From CAJQQK01 sp049116495 (GTDB lineage: Bacteria; Pseudomonadota; Alphaproteobacteria; Rhizobiales; Hyphomicrobiaceae): a stretch of 48,704 nt of DNA. Shown one piece after another: positions 25,032 to 32,914 of the stretch. Made by a program: the position numbers and the translations under genes. The stretch's first letter is position 1; each line of letters begins with the position of its first letter. The notes under the pieces were generated by a model that was not told the origin of the DNA, did not search any database, and saw only the letters and a list, made by a program, of their open reading frames with translations. The stretch spans positions 1-48,704 of the forward strand of contig JAGDYV010000019.1 in the NCBI GenBank assembly GCA_049116495.1. Direction: 5' to 3'.

Positions 25032-26297
25032 TTGATCCGTTCGTTTTTTCGCTGGCTCATGTCCCCGACAGGCGTCGCCGTCTGCCTGATCGGCATCGTG
25101 CAGATCATCGCGTGGGGCACCTCTTTCTATTCACTCGGTGTACTCGGCAAGCCGGTCGTGAGTGACACCGGATGGTCGAACGGTATCGTGTTTGCCGGGC
25201 TGACGGTCGGGCTGCTGGTTTCGAGCTTGATATCAGCGCCCATCGGCGCAGCGATCGACCGATTTGGCGCACGCCTGGTAATGACGGCTGGTTGCTTGAT
25301 CCTGACGGCGACCCTGTTTTGGGTGTCGCAGGTTCGCGACCAGTGGATGTATCTCGCCGCCTGGGCTGCGATCGGCATCGGCATGCGGATGACGCTTTAC
25401 GACGCCGCGTTCGCCGCAATGGTCCAGGTCTCGCCCAACAACGGCCGTCGCGCCATCGCCTTCCTCACGCTGTTTGGTGGCTTTGCCTCAACCGTTTTCT
25501 GGATCATCGGACACGAACTCGTCACCGAGTTTGGCTGGCGGCAAACCTATATCATCTTCGCCTTTCTCAACCTGCTGGTATGCGCGCCCCTCTGCCTGAT
25601 CGGTCTCGCCCGGAAGGAACCGGAGAGCAAGCAGACCGCGGCAGCCGAAACCGCTCCGTCGCAAGCAACGGCGCCAGCAACGCCACCACTCGAAGGGCGT
25701 GCGCGCGCCATTGCGATGGTCCTTTTTTGCGTCGTGATGTCGGGCAACGCATTGGTGTTCGGGGTCGGCGCCGTGCATCTTGTCGGCCTGCTTGAAGCCT
25801 CCGGCGTCGCCCTCGCGCTGGCCGTTACCATTGCGTCGTTCAAGGGCATCGCCCAGGTTGCCGGCCGCCTTTGGGAAATCATCTGGGGCCAACGGATCGC
25901 GCCGGTCGGCCTCGGCCGGCTTGCCATCGGCCTGTTGCCACTCGCGTTTGTCGTCCTGCTTGCCGGTGGTGCCGACTGGCTGACGGCTGCGACCTTTACG
26001 GTCATCTTCGGTGTCTCGAACGGGCTCGTGACGGTCGTGCGCGGCGCCGTCCCGCTCGCCCTGTTCGGCGCCGACGGTTATGGCAAAGTGCTCGGCATCG
26101 TCGCCACGCCGATCTTGCTCTTTAACGCGCTCTCGCCGATGCTGTTCGCGTTGATCGTCGACGCATCAAACTATCGAACCGGCACCTGGGTGTTGCTTGG
26201 TATCGCCCTTGCCTCCATGCTGGCGATGGAGTTCATGGCCGCCTGGTATCGCCGGCACCTGGCACGCGAAAACGCGTTGGCAGGCGCAAGCGGATAG
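25032..26297 (+). CDS. MFS transporter
   Basis: This is a 421-residue 12-helix carrier. Helix 1 is VAVCLIGIVQIIAWGTSFYSLGVL, and loop 2-3 motif A is kept as GAAIDRFGARLV. A long Ala/Pro/Thr-rich cytosolic loop (KEPESKQTAAAETAPSQATA..., about residues 197-222) separates the two halves. The second half has VFGVGAVHLVGLLEASGVA and SNGLVTVVRGAVPLALFG. The overall pattern recalls monocarboxylate/oxalate-type carriers in alphaproteobacteria, but the substrate is not determined. The likely start is TTG 25032 after AGGAAACC; an ATG nine codons in (25059) would cut little. It is divergent from the Spy-like gene. Confidence 0.85.
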   Translation: MIRSFFRWLMSPTGVAVCLIGIVQIIAWGTSFYSLGVLGKPVVSDTGWSNGIVFAGLTVGLLVSSLISAPIGAAIDRFGARLVMTAGCLILTATLFWVSQVRDQWMYLAAWAAIGIGMRMTLYDAAFAAMVQVSPNNGRRAIAFLTLFGGFASTVFWIIGHELVTEFGWRQTYIIFAFLNLLVCAPLCLIGLARKEPESKQTAAAETAPSQATAPATPPLEGRARAIAMVLFCVVMSGNALVFGVGAVHLVGLLEASGVALALAVTIASFKGIAQVAGRLWEIIWGQRIAPVGLGRLAIGLLPLAFVVLLAGGADWLTAATFTVIFGVSNGLVTVVRGAVPLALFGADGYGKVLGIVATPILLFNALSPMLFALIVDASNYRTGTWVLLGIALASMLAMEFMAAWYRRHLARENALAGASG

Positions 26298-26325
26298 CCG
26301 ACTGCGTTGCTGCATCGGTGACGCG

Positions 26326-28188
26326 TTACACGCCGGCTTTTTCCATTTCCTCGAGTTCGTCGATCATGCCCTCGATCACGGACAGCCCCTTGTGCCAGAA
26401 CGACGGCTGTGACGCATCGAGACCGAACGGTGCCAGCAACTCCGAATGGTGCTTGGAGCCGCCGGCACTTAACAGATCGAAATACTTGTTGACGAAGTCC
26501 GGGTGCGCGTCCTCATAAAGCGCGAACAGCGAATTCACCAGGCAGTCACCGAACGCGTAGGCATAGACATAGAACGGCGAGCGGATGAAGTGGCCGATAT
26601 AGGCCCAGAACACTTCGTAACCCGGCTTGAACTCGATCGCGTCACCAAGGCTCTCGGCCTGGACGCTCATCCACAGCTCGTTGATCTTGTCAGGTGTCAG
26701 CTCGCCTTCACGTCGCGCGAGGTGGATCTTACGCTCAAACTTGTAGAACGCGATCTGGCGCACGACCGTATTGATCATGTCCTCGACCTTACCGGCAATC
26801 AGCGCCTTGCGCTCTTTCGGATCGGTCGTCTCGCGCAGCAGCGCCTTGAAGGTCAGCATCTCGCCGAACACCGAGGCCGTTTCCGCCAATGTCAGTGGCG
26901 TCTGGCTGAGCAGCATCCCCTGCTTCGCCGCCAAGACCTGGTGCACACCGTGACCAAGCTCGTGCGCAAGCGTCATCACATCGCGGGATTTGCCAAGATA
27001 GTTGAGCAGGACGTAAGGATGCACCGAGGGCACCGCCGGATGTGAAAACGCACCGGGCGCCTTGCCCGGCCGCGTCGGCGCGTCGATCCAGCGCTTATCA
27101 AAGAAGTCGCGCGCGATATCCGCCATCTCCGGTGCAAAACCGCCATAGGCATCGAGCACCATCTTGCGCGCCTCCGGCCAGGCGATCACACGTTCGGGCT
27201 TGTCCGGCAACGGCGCATTGCGGTCCCAGTGTGGCATCACTTCCTTGCCAAGCCATTTCGCCTTCATCTTGTAGTAGCGGTGCGATATCGACGGATACTT
27301 TTCGGTAACCGCATCGACCAGCGCTTCGACCACGGGCCCTTCGACCCGATTGGCAAGGTGGCGGCTGTCGGCAATGTCATCAAAGCCGCGCCATTGGTCC
27401 GATATTTCCTTGTCCTTGGCGAGCGTGTTGGTGATCAGCGAAAAGACGCGGATGTTATCCTCGAACGTCTTCGCCAGCGCCTCGGCGCCAGCCTGGCGGC
27501 GCGTTTCATCCGCGTCGGTAAGCAGATTGAGCGTCGGCTCCAGCGACAGCGGCTCAGCCTCGCCGGCGACGTCAAAGCGCAGTGCTGCCATCGTATCGGA
27601 GAACAGCCGGTTCCATGCGCCGGCCGACGTTTGCGATTTATCCGTGAATAGTTGCTCCAGTTTTTCGTCGAGTTGATATGGTTTTTCCTTCAGCAGGTCA
27701 TCGAGCCACGGCTTGTAACGCTTGAGCGCCGGCACCTCGACGGCCTTTGCAAGCACGGCTTCGTCAATCTGGTTGAGCTCCAACTCAACGAAGATCAGAT
27801 CACGACCAATCGCCGTCAGCGCCTCAATGGTGTCGCCGTAAAACTTGGCCCGGTCGCCATCGGATTGATCACCGGCATAGTACAAACCGGCAAACGTACC
27901 GAGCCGGCTCATCAGTTCGGCAATGTCTTCATAATCCTTGATCGCCTGCGCCAGCCGGGCGCCATCGGCTGCAACCTCAACCAACTTACCCTGGAAGTTG
28001 TCCTGCAGCGCCTTGACCAGCCCGCGGCATGTCTCGATATCGGCCGCAACCTCCGGGGCATCGGGGCCGGCATAAAGATCGCCGAGGTTCCACTCGGGCA
28101 TATCACCCAGAGCGGCTGCCGAACTGCCTGACGTATCAGCGGGCTGGTTGAGTGACGTAACCAAAAAGGCAGATGGGATCGACGACAT
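26326..28188 (-). CDS. pepF: M3-family oligoendopeptidase F
   Basis: This is a 620-residue zinc metallopeptidase of the cytoplasm that cleaves short peptides. The active site HELGH is at 409-413 (His409, Glu410, His413) and the third ligand Glu436 lies in TLAETASVFGEM, as in M3 peptidases. The long helical N-terminal half (LYAGPDAPEVAADIETCRGLVKALQ...) forms the lid over the channel. Family blocks HPYVLLNYLGKSRDVMTLAHE and SPFYVYAYAFGDCLVNSLF are intact. ATG 28188 has CGGAGC 8 bp upstream. The frame stays open another 51 codons to 28341 but that part is unlike the family. It is divergent from hemH. Confidence 0.93.
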   Translation of the reverse strand: MSSIPSAFLVTSLNQPADTSGSSAAALGDMPEWNLGDLYAGPDAPEVAADIETCRGLVKALQDNFQGKLVEVAADGARLAQAIKDYEDIAELMSRLGTFAGLYYAGDQSDGDRAKFYGDTIEALTAIGRDLIFVELELNQIDEAVLAKAVEVPALKRYKPWLDDLLKEKPYQLDEKLEQLFTDKSQTSAGAWNRLFSDTMAALRFDVAGEAEPLSLEPTLNLLTDADETRRQAGAEALAKTFEDNIRVFSLITNTLAKDKEISDQWRGFDDIADSRHLANRVEGPVVEALVDAVTEKYPSISHRYYKMKAKWLGKEVMPHWDRNAPLPDKPERVIAWPEARKMVLDAYGGFAPEMADIARDFFDKRWIDAPTRPGKAPGAFSHPAVPSVHPYVLLNYLGKSRDVMTLAHELGHGVHQVLAAKQGMLLSQTPLTLAETASVFGEMLTFKALLRETTDPKERKALIAGKVEDMINTVVRQIAFYKFERKIHLARREGELTPDKINELWMSVQAESLGDAIEFKPGYEVFWAYIGHFIRSPFYVYAYAFGDCLVNSLFALYEDAHPDFVNKYFDLLSAGGSKHHSELLAPFGLDASQPSFWHKGLSVIEGMIDELEEMEKAGV

Positions 28189-28374
28189 GCCAAGCTCCGA
28201 AACAATGGGGTGTACTGCGTGCAATGTGGCCGCTGACGACAGCCGGATCAAGCCACCGCCGGCAATCCAACGTGCGACGCAATACGTAACCAAACTACCC
28301 GACAACGCAAGCACCTGATAAAAGGCGCCGATTGCGGGCACCGGGACCGATCAGCAGGAGCGGATAGATCAACG

Positions 28375-29439
28375 ATGAACATCAAGCCAAACGCGACCCG
28401 TTTTGCGGTCGACCGCCGCCATTGGCCAGATGCGCATCCCGACGTTCTAGCCGGCCGCGTCGGCGTCCTGCTCGTCAACCTCGGCACCCCCGATGGCACC
28501 GACTACTGGTCGATGCGCCGCTATCTGGAGGAATTCCTGACGGATAAGCGCGTGATCGAATGGTCGCGTGCCTACTGGTACCCGATCCTTTACGGCATCG
28601 TCCTCAACAAGCGGCCCCAGAAAGTCGGCAAGGCCTACGAATCCATTTGGAACACCGACCTCAACGAGAGTTACCTGCGCACCTATACGCGCAACCAGAG
28701 TGACAAACTTAGCCAGCGGATATCTAATGAGGACGGACGCCTCGCCGTCGATTGGGCGATGCGCTACGGCAATCCGTCAATCAAGGAAAAAATCGAGCAC
28801 CTCAAGGATATCGGCTGCGATCGTATCCTGCTGTTCCCGCTCTATCCGCACTATGCCGCTGCCACGACGGCAACGGTCAATGACAAAGCTTTCGAAGCAC
28901 TACAGGCAATGCGCTGGCAGCCAGCCCTGCGCACGGTTCCGCCCTATCACGACGACCCTGGTTATATTGAGGCGCTGGCAACGTCCATCAAAACCCATCT
29001 GGCAACGCTCGATTGGGCACCGGAAAAGGTCATCGCGTCGTATCATGGTATTCCAATGAGCTATTTCAAGAAAGGCGATCCGTATCATTGCCATTGCTTG
29101 AAAACGTCACGCCTGCTGCGTGAGCAACTCGGTTGGAGCGAAGACTTTCTGATGTCGACCTTTCAATCGCGTTTTGGTCCGGAGGAATGGTTACAGCCTT
29201 ACACTGACAAAACCATCGAAGAACTGGCTCAAAACGGCACCAAACGGATCGCTGTTTTCAATCCTGGTTTCGTTTCCGATTGCCTTGAGACTCTTGAGGA
29301 AATTGCCGTTGAAGCCAAACATAGCTTCCTTGAAAACGGCGGCGAGGAATTTGCTCACATTCCGTGTTTGAATGACTCGGAGCCCGGCTTGGATGTCATC
29401 GAAAACATTGTACGTCGTGAATTGGGCGGTTGGATTTAG
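28375..29439 (+). CDS. hemH: ferrochelatase
   Basis: This 354-residue enzyme inserts Fe2+ into protoporphyrin IX, the last step of protoheme synthesis. Blocks include VGVLLVNLGTPDGTDYWSMRRYL at the N-terminus, ILLFPLYPHYAAATTATVND, catalytic His224 in SYHGIP, GDPYHCHC (a Cys-rich stretch after it) and FNPGFVSDCLETLEEI with the conserved Glu. The C-terminus has Cys in HIPCLND, but I do not claim a 2Fe-2S cluster. The start is ATG 28375, with AGGAG about 15 bp upstream, rather far. GC falls markedly in the 3' third of the gene (about 45-50% by hand count) and continues to fall into the next gap. Confidence 0.95.
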   Translation: MNIKPNATRFAVDRRHWPDAHPDVLAGRVGVLLVNLGTPDGTDYWSMRRYLEEFLTDKRVIEWSRAYWYPILYGIVLNKRPQKVGKAYESIWNTDLNESYLRTYTRNQSDKLSQRISNEDGRLAVDWAMRYGNPSIKEKIEHLKDIGCDRILLFPLYPHYAAATTATVNDKAFEALQAMRWQPALRTVPPYHDDPGYIEALATSIKTHLATLDWAPEKVIASYHGIPMSYFKKGDPYHCHCLKTSRLLREQLGWSEDFLMSTFQSRFGPEEWLQPYTDKTIEELAQNGTKRIAVFNPGFVSDCLETLEEIAVEAKHSFLENGGEEFAHIPCLNDSEPGLDVIENIVRRELGGWI

Positions 29440-29702
29440 CCACCTGACACGGGCACCTCAATGGCACCATGAGATTTGGCCCACCAAACATCAAGACATT
29501 GAAAAGATTGAACAATTTTACGAATGAGCGCTGGCCGCATTCTAACCGTTTTCCTCATTCATAGTACAAAAAACAAAATTGGTACGAAACAAGATTTATT
29601 CAGCCAATGAAAAACTAGTTTCACTGGTAAATCTTTTGTTAATACAAATAAAAGAGGACTTGTTTTCAATAACGTTATACCAACGCACGCAAGGGATTGG
29701 CC
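29440..29702 (+). promoter_or_regulatory. AT-rich leader/promoter region of the SPFH/NfeD operon
   Basis: The 263 bp between hemH and the SPFH gene include a stretch at about 29520-29690 of roughly 30-40% GC, far below its surroundings. It has several A/T runs (AAAAAACAAAA, AATCTTTTGTTAATACAAATAAAAG). This is the strongest AT-rich block in the window and probably holds the operon promoter and a long untranslated leader. The RBS is AAGGGA just before ATG 29703. No riboswitch fold was recognised. Confidence 0.4.
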
Positions 29703-30710
29703 ATGATTGGACCTGCAGGTATCGCCGGATTTATTCTGATCGCATTCGCTATTGCGATCCTCTGGTCAATCGTAAAGATCGTGCCGCAAGGTTACAACTA
29801 CACCGTTGAGAACTTTGGCCGTTATACCCGTACGCTGACACCGGGACTACATTTTCTGGTCCCCGTTATGGAGCGGATTGGCTACAAAATGAACCTGAAA
29901 GAACAGGTTCTCGACATTCCCGGCCAGGATGTCATCACCCGCGACAACGCTATGGTCCACGTCGACGGCGTTAATTTCTACCAGATCCTCAACGCAGCCA
30001 AAGCCGCCTACGAGGTGGACATGCTCGAATCCGCAATCGTCAATCTGACGATGACCAACATTCGGACCGTCATGGGCTCGATGGATCTCGACGAATTGCT
30101 CTCAAACCGCGATATCATCAACGCCAAATTGCTGGAAGTTGTTGATGCTGCTACCGAAACCTGGGGTGTCAAGGTCACGCGCATCGAGATCAAGGACATC
30201 GATCCACCGCGCGACATTGTCGATTCGATGGGCCGTCAGATGAAGGCAGAGCGCGAAAAGCGTGCCCAGATCCTCGAAGCCCAGGGATTGCGCGAATCAG
30301 CCATACTCAAGGCTGAGGGTGAAAAGCAGGCCGCCGTACTTGAGGCTGAAGGACGCCGCGAAGCCGCCTTCAAGGACGCCGAGGCCCGCGAACGCCAGGC
30401 ACAGGCCGAGGCCAAGGCAACCGAGATGGTGTCAGACGCCATCTCGAACGGCAACGTCCAGGCGATCAACTACTTCGTCGCCAACAACTACATGAAGGCC
30501 CTGGAAGCCATCGCGCAGTCGCCAAACCAGAAAGTGTTGATGATGCCACTTGAGGCGTCGAGCGTGATTGGTTCACTGGCCGGCCTCGCCGAAATCACGG
30601 GCGAAGCGTTCGGTGACAAAGGCAAACTCAACGGTAGTGGCACCCACAACACACCGACGCCACCATCGACCCCGCCCGCATCCGGCTCGGCACCATGGGG
30701 TAATTCATAA
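29703..30710 (+). CDS. SPFH/band 7 (stomatin/QmcA-like) membrane protein
   Basis: The 335-residue protein has one N-terminal membrane helix (GIAGFILIAFAIAILWSIVKIV). The SPFH domain is at about 25-190 (RTLTPGLHFLVPVMERIGYKMNLKEQVLDIPGQDVITRDN), with NIRTVMGSMDLDELLSNRDIIN and WGVKVTRIEIKDIDPP. A long coiled coil follows (KAEREKRAQILEAQGLRESAILKAEGEKQAAVLEAEGRREAAF as a repeating Glu/Ala/Lys pattern). The tail is Pro/Thr/Ser-rich. Such proteins form large oligomeric cages or rafts at the inner membrane and pair with NfeD proteins. NfeD follows in the same orientation after 171 bp, so they act together. The start is ATG 29703. Confidence 0.92.
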   Translation: MIGPAGIAGFILIAFAIAILWSIVKIVPQGYNYTVENFGRYTRTLTPGLHFLVPVMERIGYKMNLKEQVLDIPGQDVITRDNAMVHVDGVNFYQILNAAKAAYEVDMLESAIVNLTMTNIRTVMGSMDLDELLSNRDIINAKLLEVVDAATETWGVKVTRIEIKDIDPPRDIVDSMGRQMKAEREKRAQILEAQGLRESAILKAEGEKQAAVLEAEGRREAAFKDAEARERQAQAEAKATEMVSDAISNGNVQAINYFVANNYMKALEAIAQSPNQKVLMMPLEASSVIGSLAGLAEITGEAFGDKGKLNGSGTHNTPTPPSTPPASGSAPWGNS

Positions 30711-30881
30711 GTTTTAAGGAGCTTTGCTCTATTGTCTGAATAATCCGTCCGAAACGCGGCGACCTGTTCGCGATCGGACCAGGAATACTGAGTTATGGCG
30801 CTGCCTTGATCCGAGGATCGGGGTGGCGTCAGTTGGTTTCAGCGTCACGATCAACGAGACCTGCCAGAAGAGGGTGATTGC

Positions 30882-31325
30882 ATGGAATTCCTGATCGCAC
30901 TGGGCCCATGGAACTGGCTCATTCTAGCCGTCGTTCTGGTTATCCTCGAGACCTTCGTACCGGGTGTCCATTTCGTCTGGTTCGGCATGGCCGCGACCAT
31001 TGTCGGTGTGCTGGCGCTGGCAACCGGCATCGACTGGCAGTGGCAGCTGGTGATTTTCGGCCTGTTGTCGTTTGCCGCCGCCCTTCTCGTGCGCCGCTAT
31101 GTGACACCACAGACAGCGCCCAGCGACCAACCAGGCCTCAACGAGCGCGGCTCCTATTACGTCGGGCGCATTGTCGTCGTCGAGGAAGCGATCAAGAACG
31201 GCCGTGGCCGGGTTCGGCTGGGCGATACGCTATGGACAGCACAAGGCCCTGACCTCGCTGCCGGCGCGAAAGCCAAAATCACCAAACTCGATGGCACGGT
31301 GCTGATGGTCGAAGCCGCCGATTAG
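30882..31325 (+). CDS. nfeD: NfeD-family membrane protein
   Basis: This 147-residue short NfeD has membrane helices at about 10-28 (NWLILAVVLVILETFVPG), 30-48 and 50-70. A C-terminal OB-fold domain follows (GSYYVGRIVVVEEAIKNGRGRVRLGDTLWTAQGPDLAAGAKAKI). It lacks the protease domain of long NfeD proteins. Short NfeD proteins are partners of SPFH/stomatin proteins in membrane domain organisation and quality control. The gene is 171 bp downstream of the SPFH gene with its own AGAGGG RBS at 30870-30880. It ends 33 bp from the convergent KpsF gene. Confidence 0.92.
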   Translation: MEFLIALGPWNWLILAVVLVILETFVPGVHFVWFGMAATIVGVLALATGIDWQWQLVIFGLLSFAAALLVRRYVTPQTAPSDQPGLNERGSYYVGRIVVVEEAIKNGRGRVRLGDTLWTAQGPDLAAGAKAKITKLDGTVLMVEAAD

Positions 31326-31358
31326 GGCTACGAGCGACCTGGGCAGGCTGAATACGAC

Positions 31359-32678
31359 CTAGGCAATACCGGCGCGGAGCAGGTCGTGAATATGAACGAT
31401 GCCAACCGGCTTCGACTTCTCCACCACGAACAGCGCCGTGATCCGTCCGCTGAGCCGTTCTAGCGCCGCCGAGGCAAGTAGATCGGGTCGGATCGACTTT
31501 GGATTCGGTGTCATGATTTCACCTGTCGTGGCGGACAGAAGATCGGCACTCATGTGACGTCGCAAGTCGCCATCGGTAATCACGCCGATCAAACGCCCGC
31601 GGCCGTCAACAACACCAAGGCAGCCAAAGCCTCGCTGCGTCATCGTTACGATCGCCTCGGACATCAGCACGTTTTTGCGCACGAGCGGCAGTTCATCGAC
31701 GCCATGCATGACGTCTTCGACATACTGCAACTGCGCGCCAAGCGAACCGCCCGGATGAAAGCGCTTGAAATCCTCGGCCGTAAATCCTTTGGCTTCCAGC
31801 AGTGCAATGGCCAGACAGTCACCGAGCGCCAGTGTCATCGTCGTCGAAGTCGTCGGCGCCAGACCGTGCGGGCAGGCTTCGGATGCCTTGGGCAGGTGCA
31901 AAACCACATCGGCCGCTTTGCCAAGGGCTGACTCGGGCCGTGAGGTAATCGCGATCAGCGGCACCGCGAAACGGCGCGAATACGTCAGGATACTGCCAAG
32001 CTCAACCGTCTCGCCCGACCATGACATCGCCAAGATCACGTCATCGCTCGAGATCATCCCCAGGTCGCCGTGCGACGCCTCGCTGGGGTGGACAAAAAAC
32101 GCTGTCGTGCCGGTCGAAGAAAACGTCGCCGCCATCTTATGGCCGACGTGACCGGATTTTCCCATACCCGTGACGATGACGCGGCCCGTCGCTGAATTCA
32201 GAATTTCGACAGCATCTGCAAAAGGCGCAGCCATCCGCCCGCTCACCGCCTGCAACAGATCAGCAAGCCCCTGACTTTCCAGTTTGAGCGTCCGTTTGGC
32301 TGACTTTGTGATCGTCGTCCTGGCCAAGGCGCCTGTCTTGCCGGCTTTCGCACCGGATGTGTTCGGCCGTGCAGCCTTGGCAATGGAGGGCTGGGAAGTT
32401 GAGGACCGGGCAGTGGAGGTCTTGGATGTTGAGGACTTTGATGTTGAGGGCCTGGCTTTTGAAGTCTGGGCCTTACTGGCTTTGGTCACGCCCGTCTTGG
32501 TCCGCAACGTTTTGGCTTGACTGGTCTTGGCAGCCGGTCCGCGACTGGCGGCCTTCTTGACCGATCCAGGCTTCTTAGCGGGCTTCGACGCGGCGTTGTC
32601 AACGACCACACGGCTCTTCTTGCCGCTGGCCGCATCCAACGAATCAAGGCTTTGGCGCTTAATCTTCTTCGCTGCCAT
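31359..32678 (-). CDS. kpsF: arabinose-5-phosphate isomerase with histone-H1-like N-terminal tail
   Basis: The 439-residue protein matches KpsF/GutQ/KdsD only from about residue 133. KpsF interconverts ribulose-5-P and arabinose-5-P for Kdo and LPS synthesis. The SIS domain (about 150-290) has GMGKSG at 171-176, HPSEASHGDLGMI, MSWSGET and KASEACPHGLAPTTST; two CBS domains follow (about 320-435). Residues 28-133 contain no Asp or Glu and consist of Ala, Lys, Ser, Thr, Arg and Pro in SKA/STS/AKT-type units, like histone H1 or AlgP tails. KpsF homologues normally begin near where this tail ends. I see no better internal ATG for the SIS domain, so the tail is probably translated. Divergent from the barrel gene. 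Confidence 0.88.
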   Translation of the reverse strand: MAAKKIKRQSLDSLDAASGKKSRVVVDNAASKPAKKPGSVKKAASRGPAAKTSQAKTLRTKTGVTKASKAQTSKARPSTSKSSTSKTSTARSSTSQPSIAKAARPNTSGAKAGKTGALARTTITKSAKRTLKLESQGLADLLQAVSGRMAAPFADAVEILNSATGRVIVTGMGKSGHVGHKMAATFSSTGTTAFFVHPSEASHGDLGMISSDDVILAMSWSGETVELGSILTYSRRFAVPLIAITSRPESALGKAADVVLHLPKASEACPHGLAPTTSTTMTLALGDCLAIALLEAKGFTAEDFKRFHPGGSLGAQLQYVEDVMHGVDELPLVRKNVLMSEAIVTMTQRGFGCLGVVDGRGRLIGVITDGDLRRHMSADLLSATTGEIMTPNPKSIRPDLLASAALERLSGRITALFVVEKSKPVGIVHIHDLLRAGIA

Positions 32679-32914
32679 TCGACCCCCCGACCGCTCTCGT
32701 CATCTCAGATCGTTGCGCGCGACCATACTGCCTTCGAGGCGTGTAACAACCCCATTTGCCACGTTTGATGCCAATTTTAATGGAGGTGCACAGGAGATTT
32801 CTCCCAGTTCAGCGAAATTCACCTTTTCAATCAAACGTTAACCATAGACGCCTTACCGTCAGGTGTTCAGCTTGTTCCGCGTTCAGCCCAAATAAATGAC
32901 ACCTGGAGTAGCTG
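32679..32914. promoter_or_regulatory. divergent promoter region, kpsF / barrel protein
   Basis: This 236-bp intergenic stretch separates two divergent genes. A perfect 9-bp inverted repeat ACGTTTGAT (32761-32769) / ATCAAACGT (32830-32838) brackets an AT-rich core, with a small dyad GGAGATTTCTCC inside. These could be operator halves, but arms 60 bp apart may also arise by chance. The barrel gene uses GTG 32915 with GGAG at about 32905 as RBS. Confidence 0.3.

Noticed and set aside
32359..32470. Short repeats in the KpsF tail region as a CRISPR-like or tandem array
   Set aside because: The units are irregular codon-level repeats (Ser/Thr/Lys) without constant spacers; they are explained by the protein tail.
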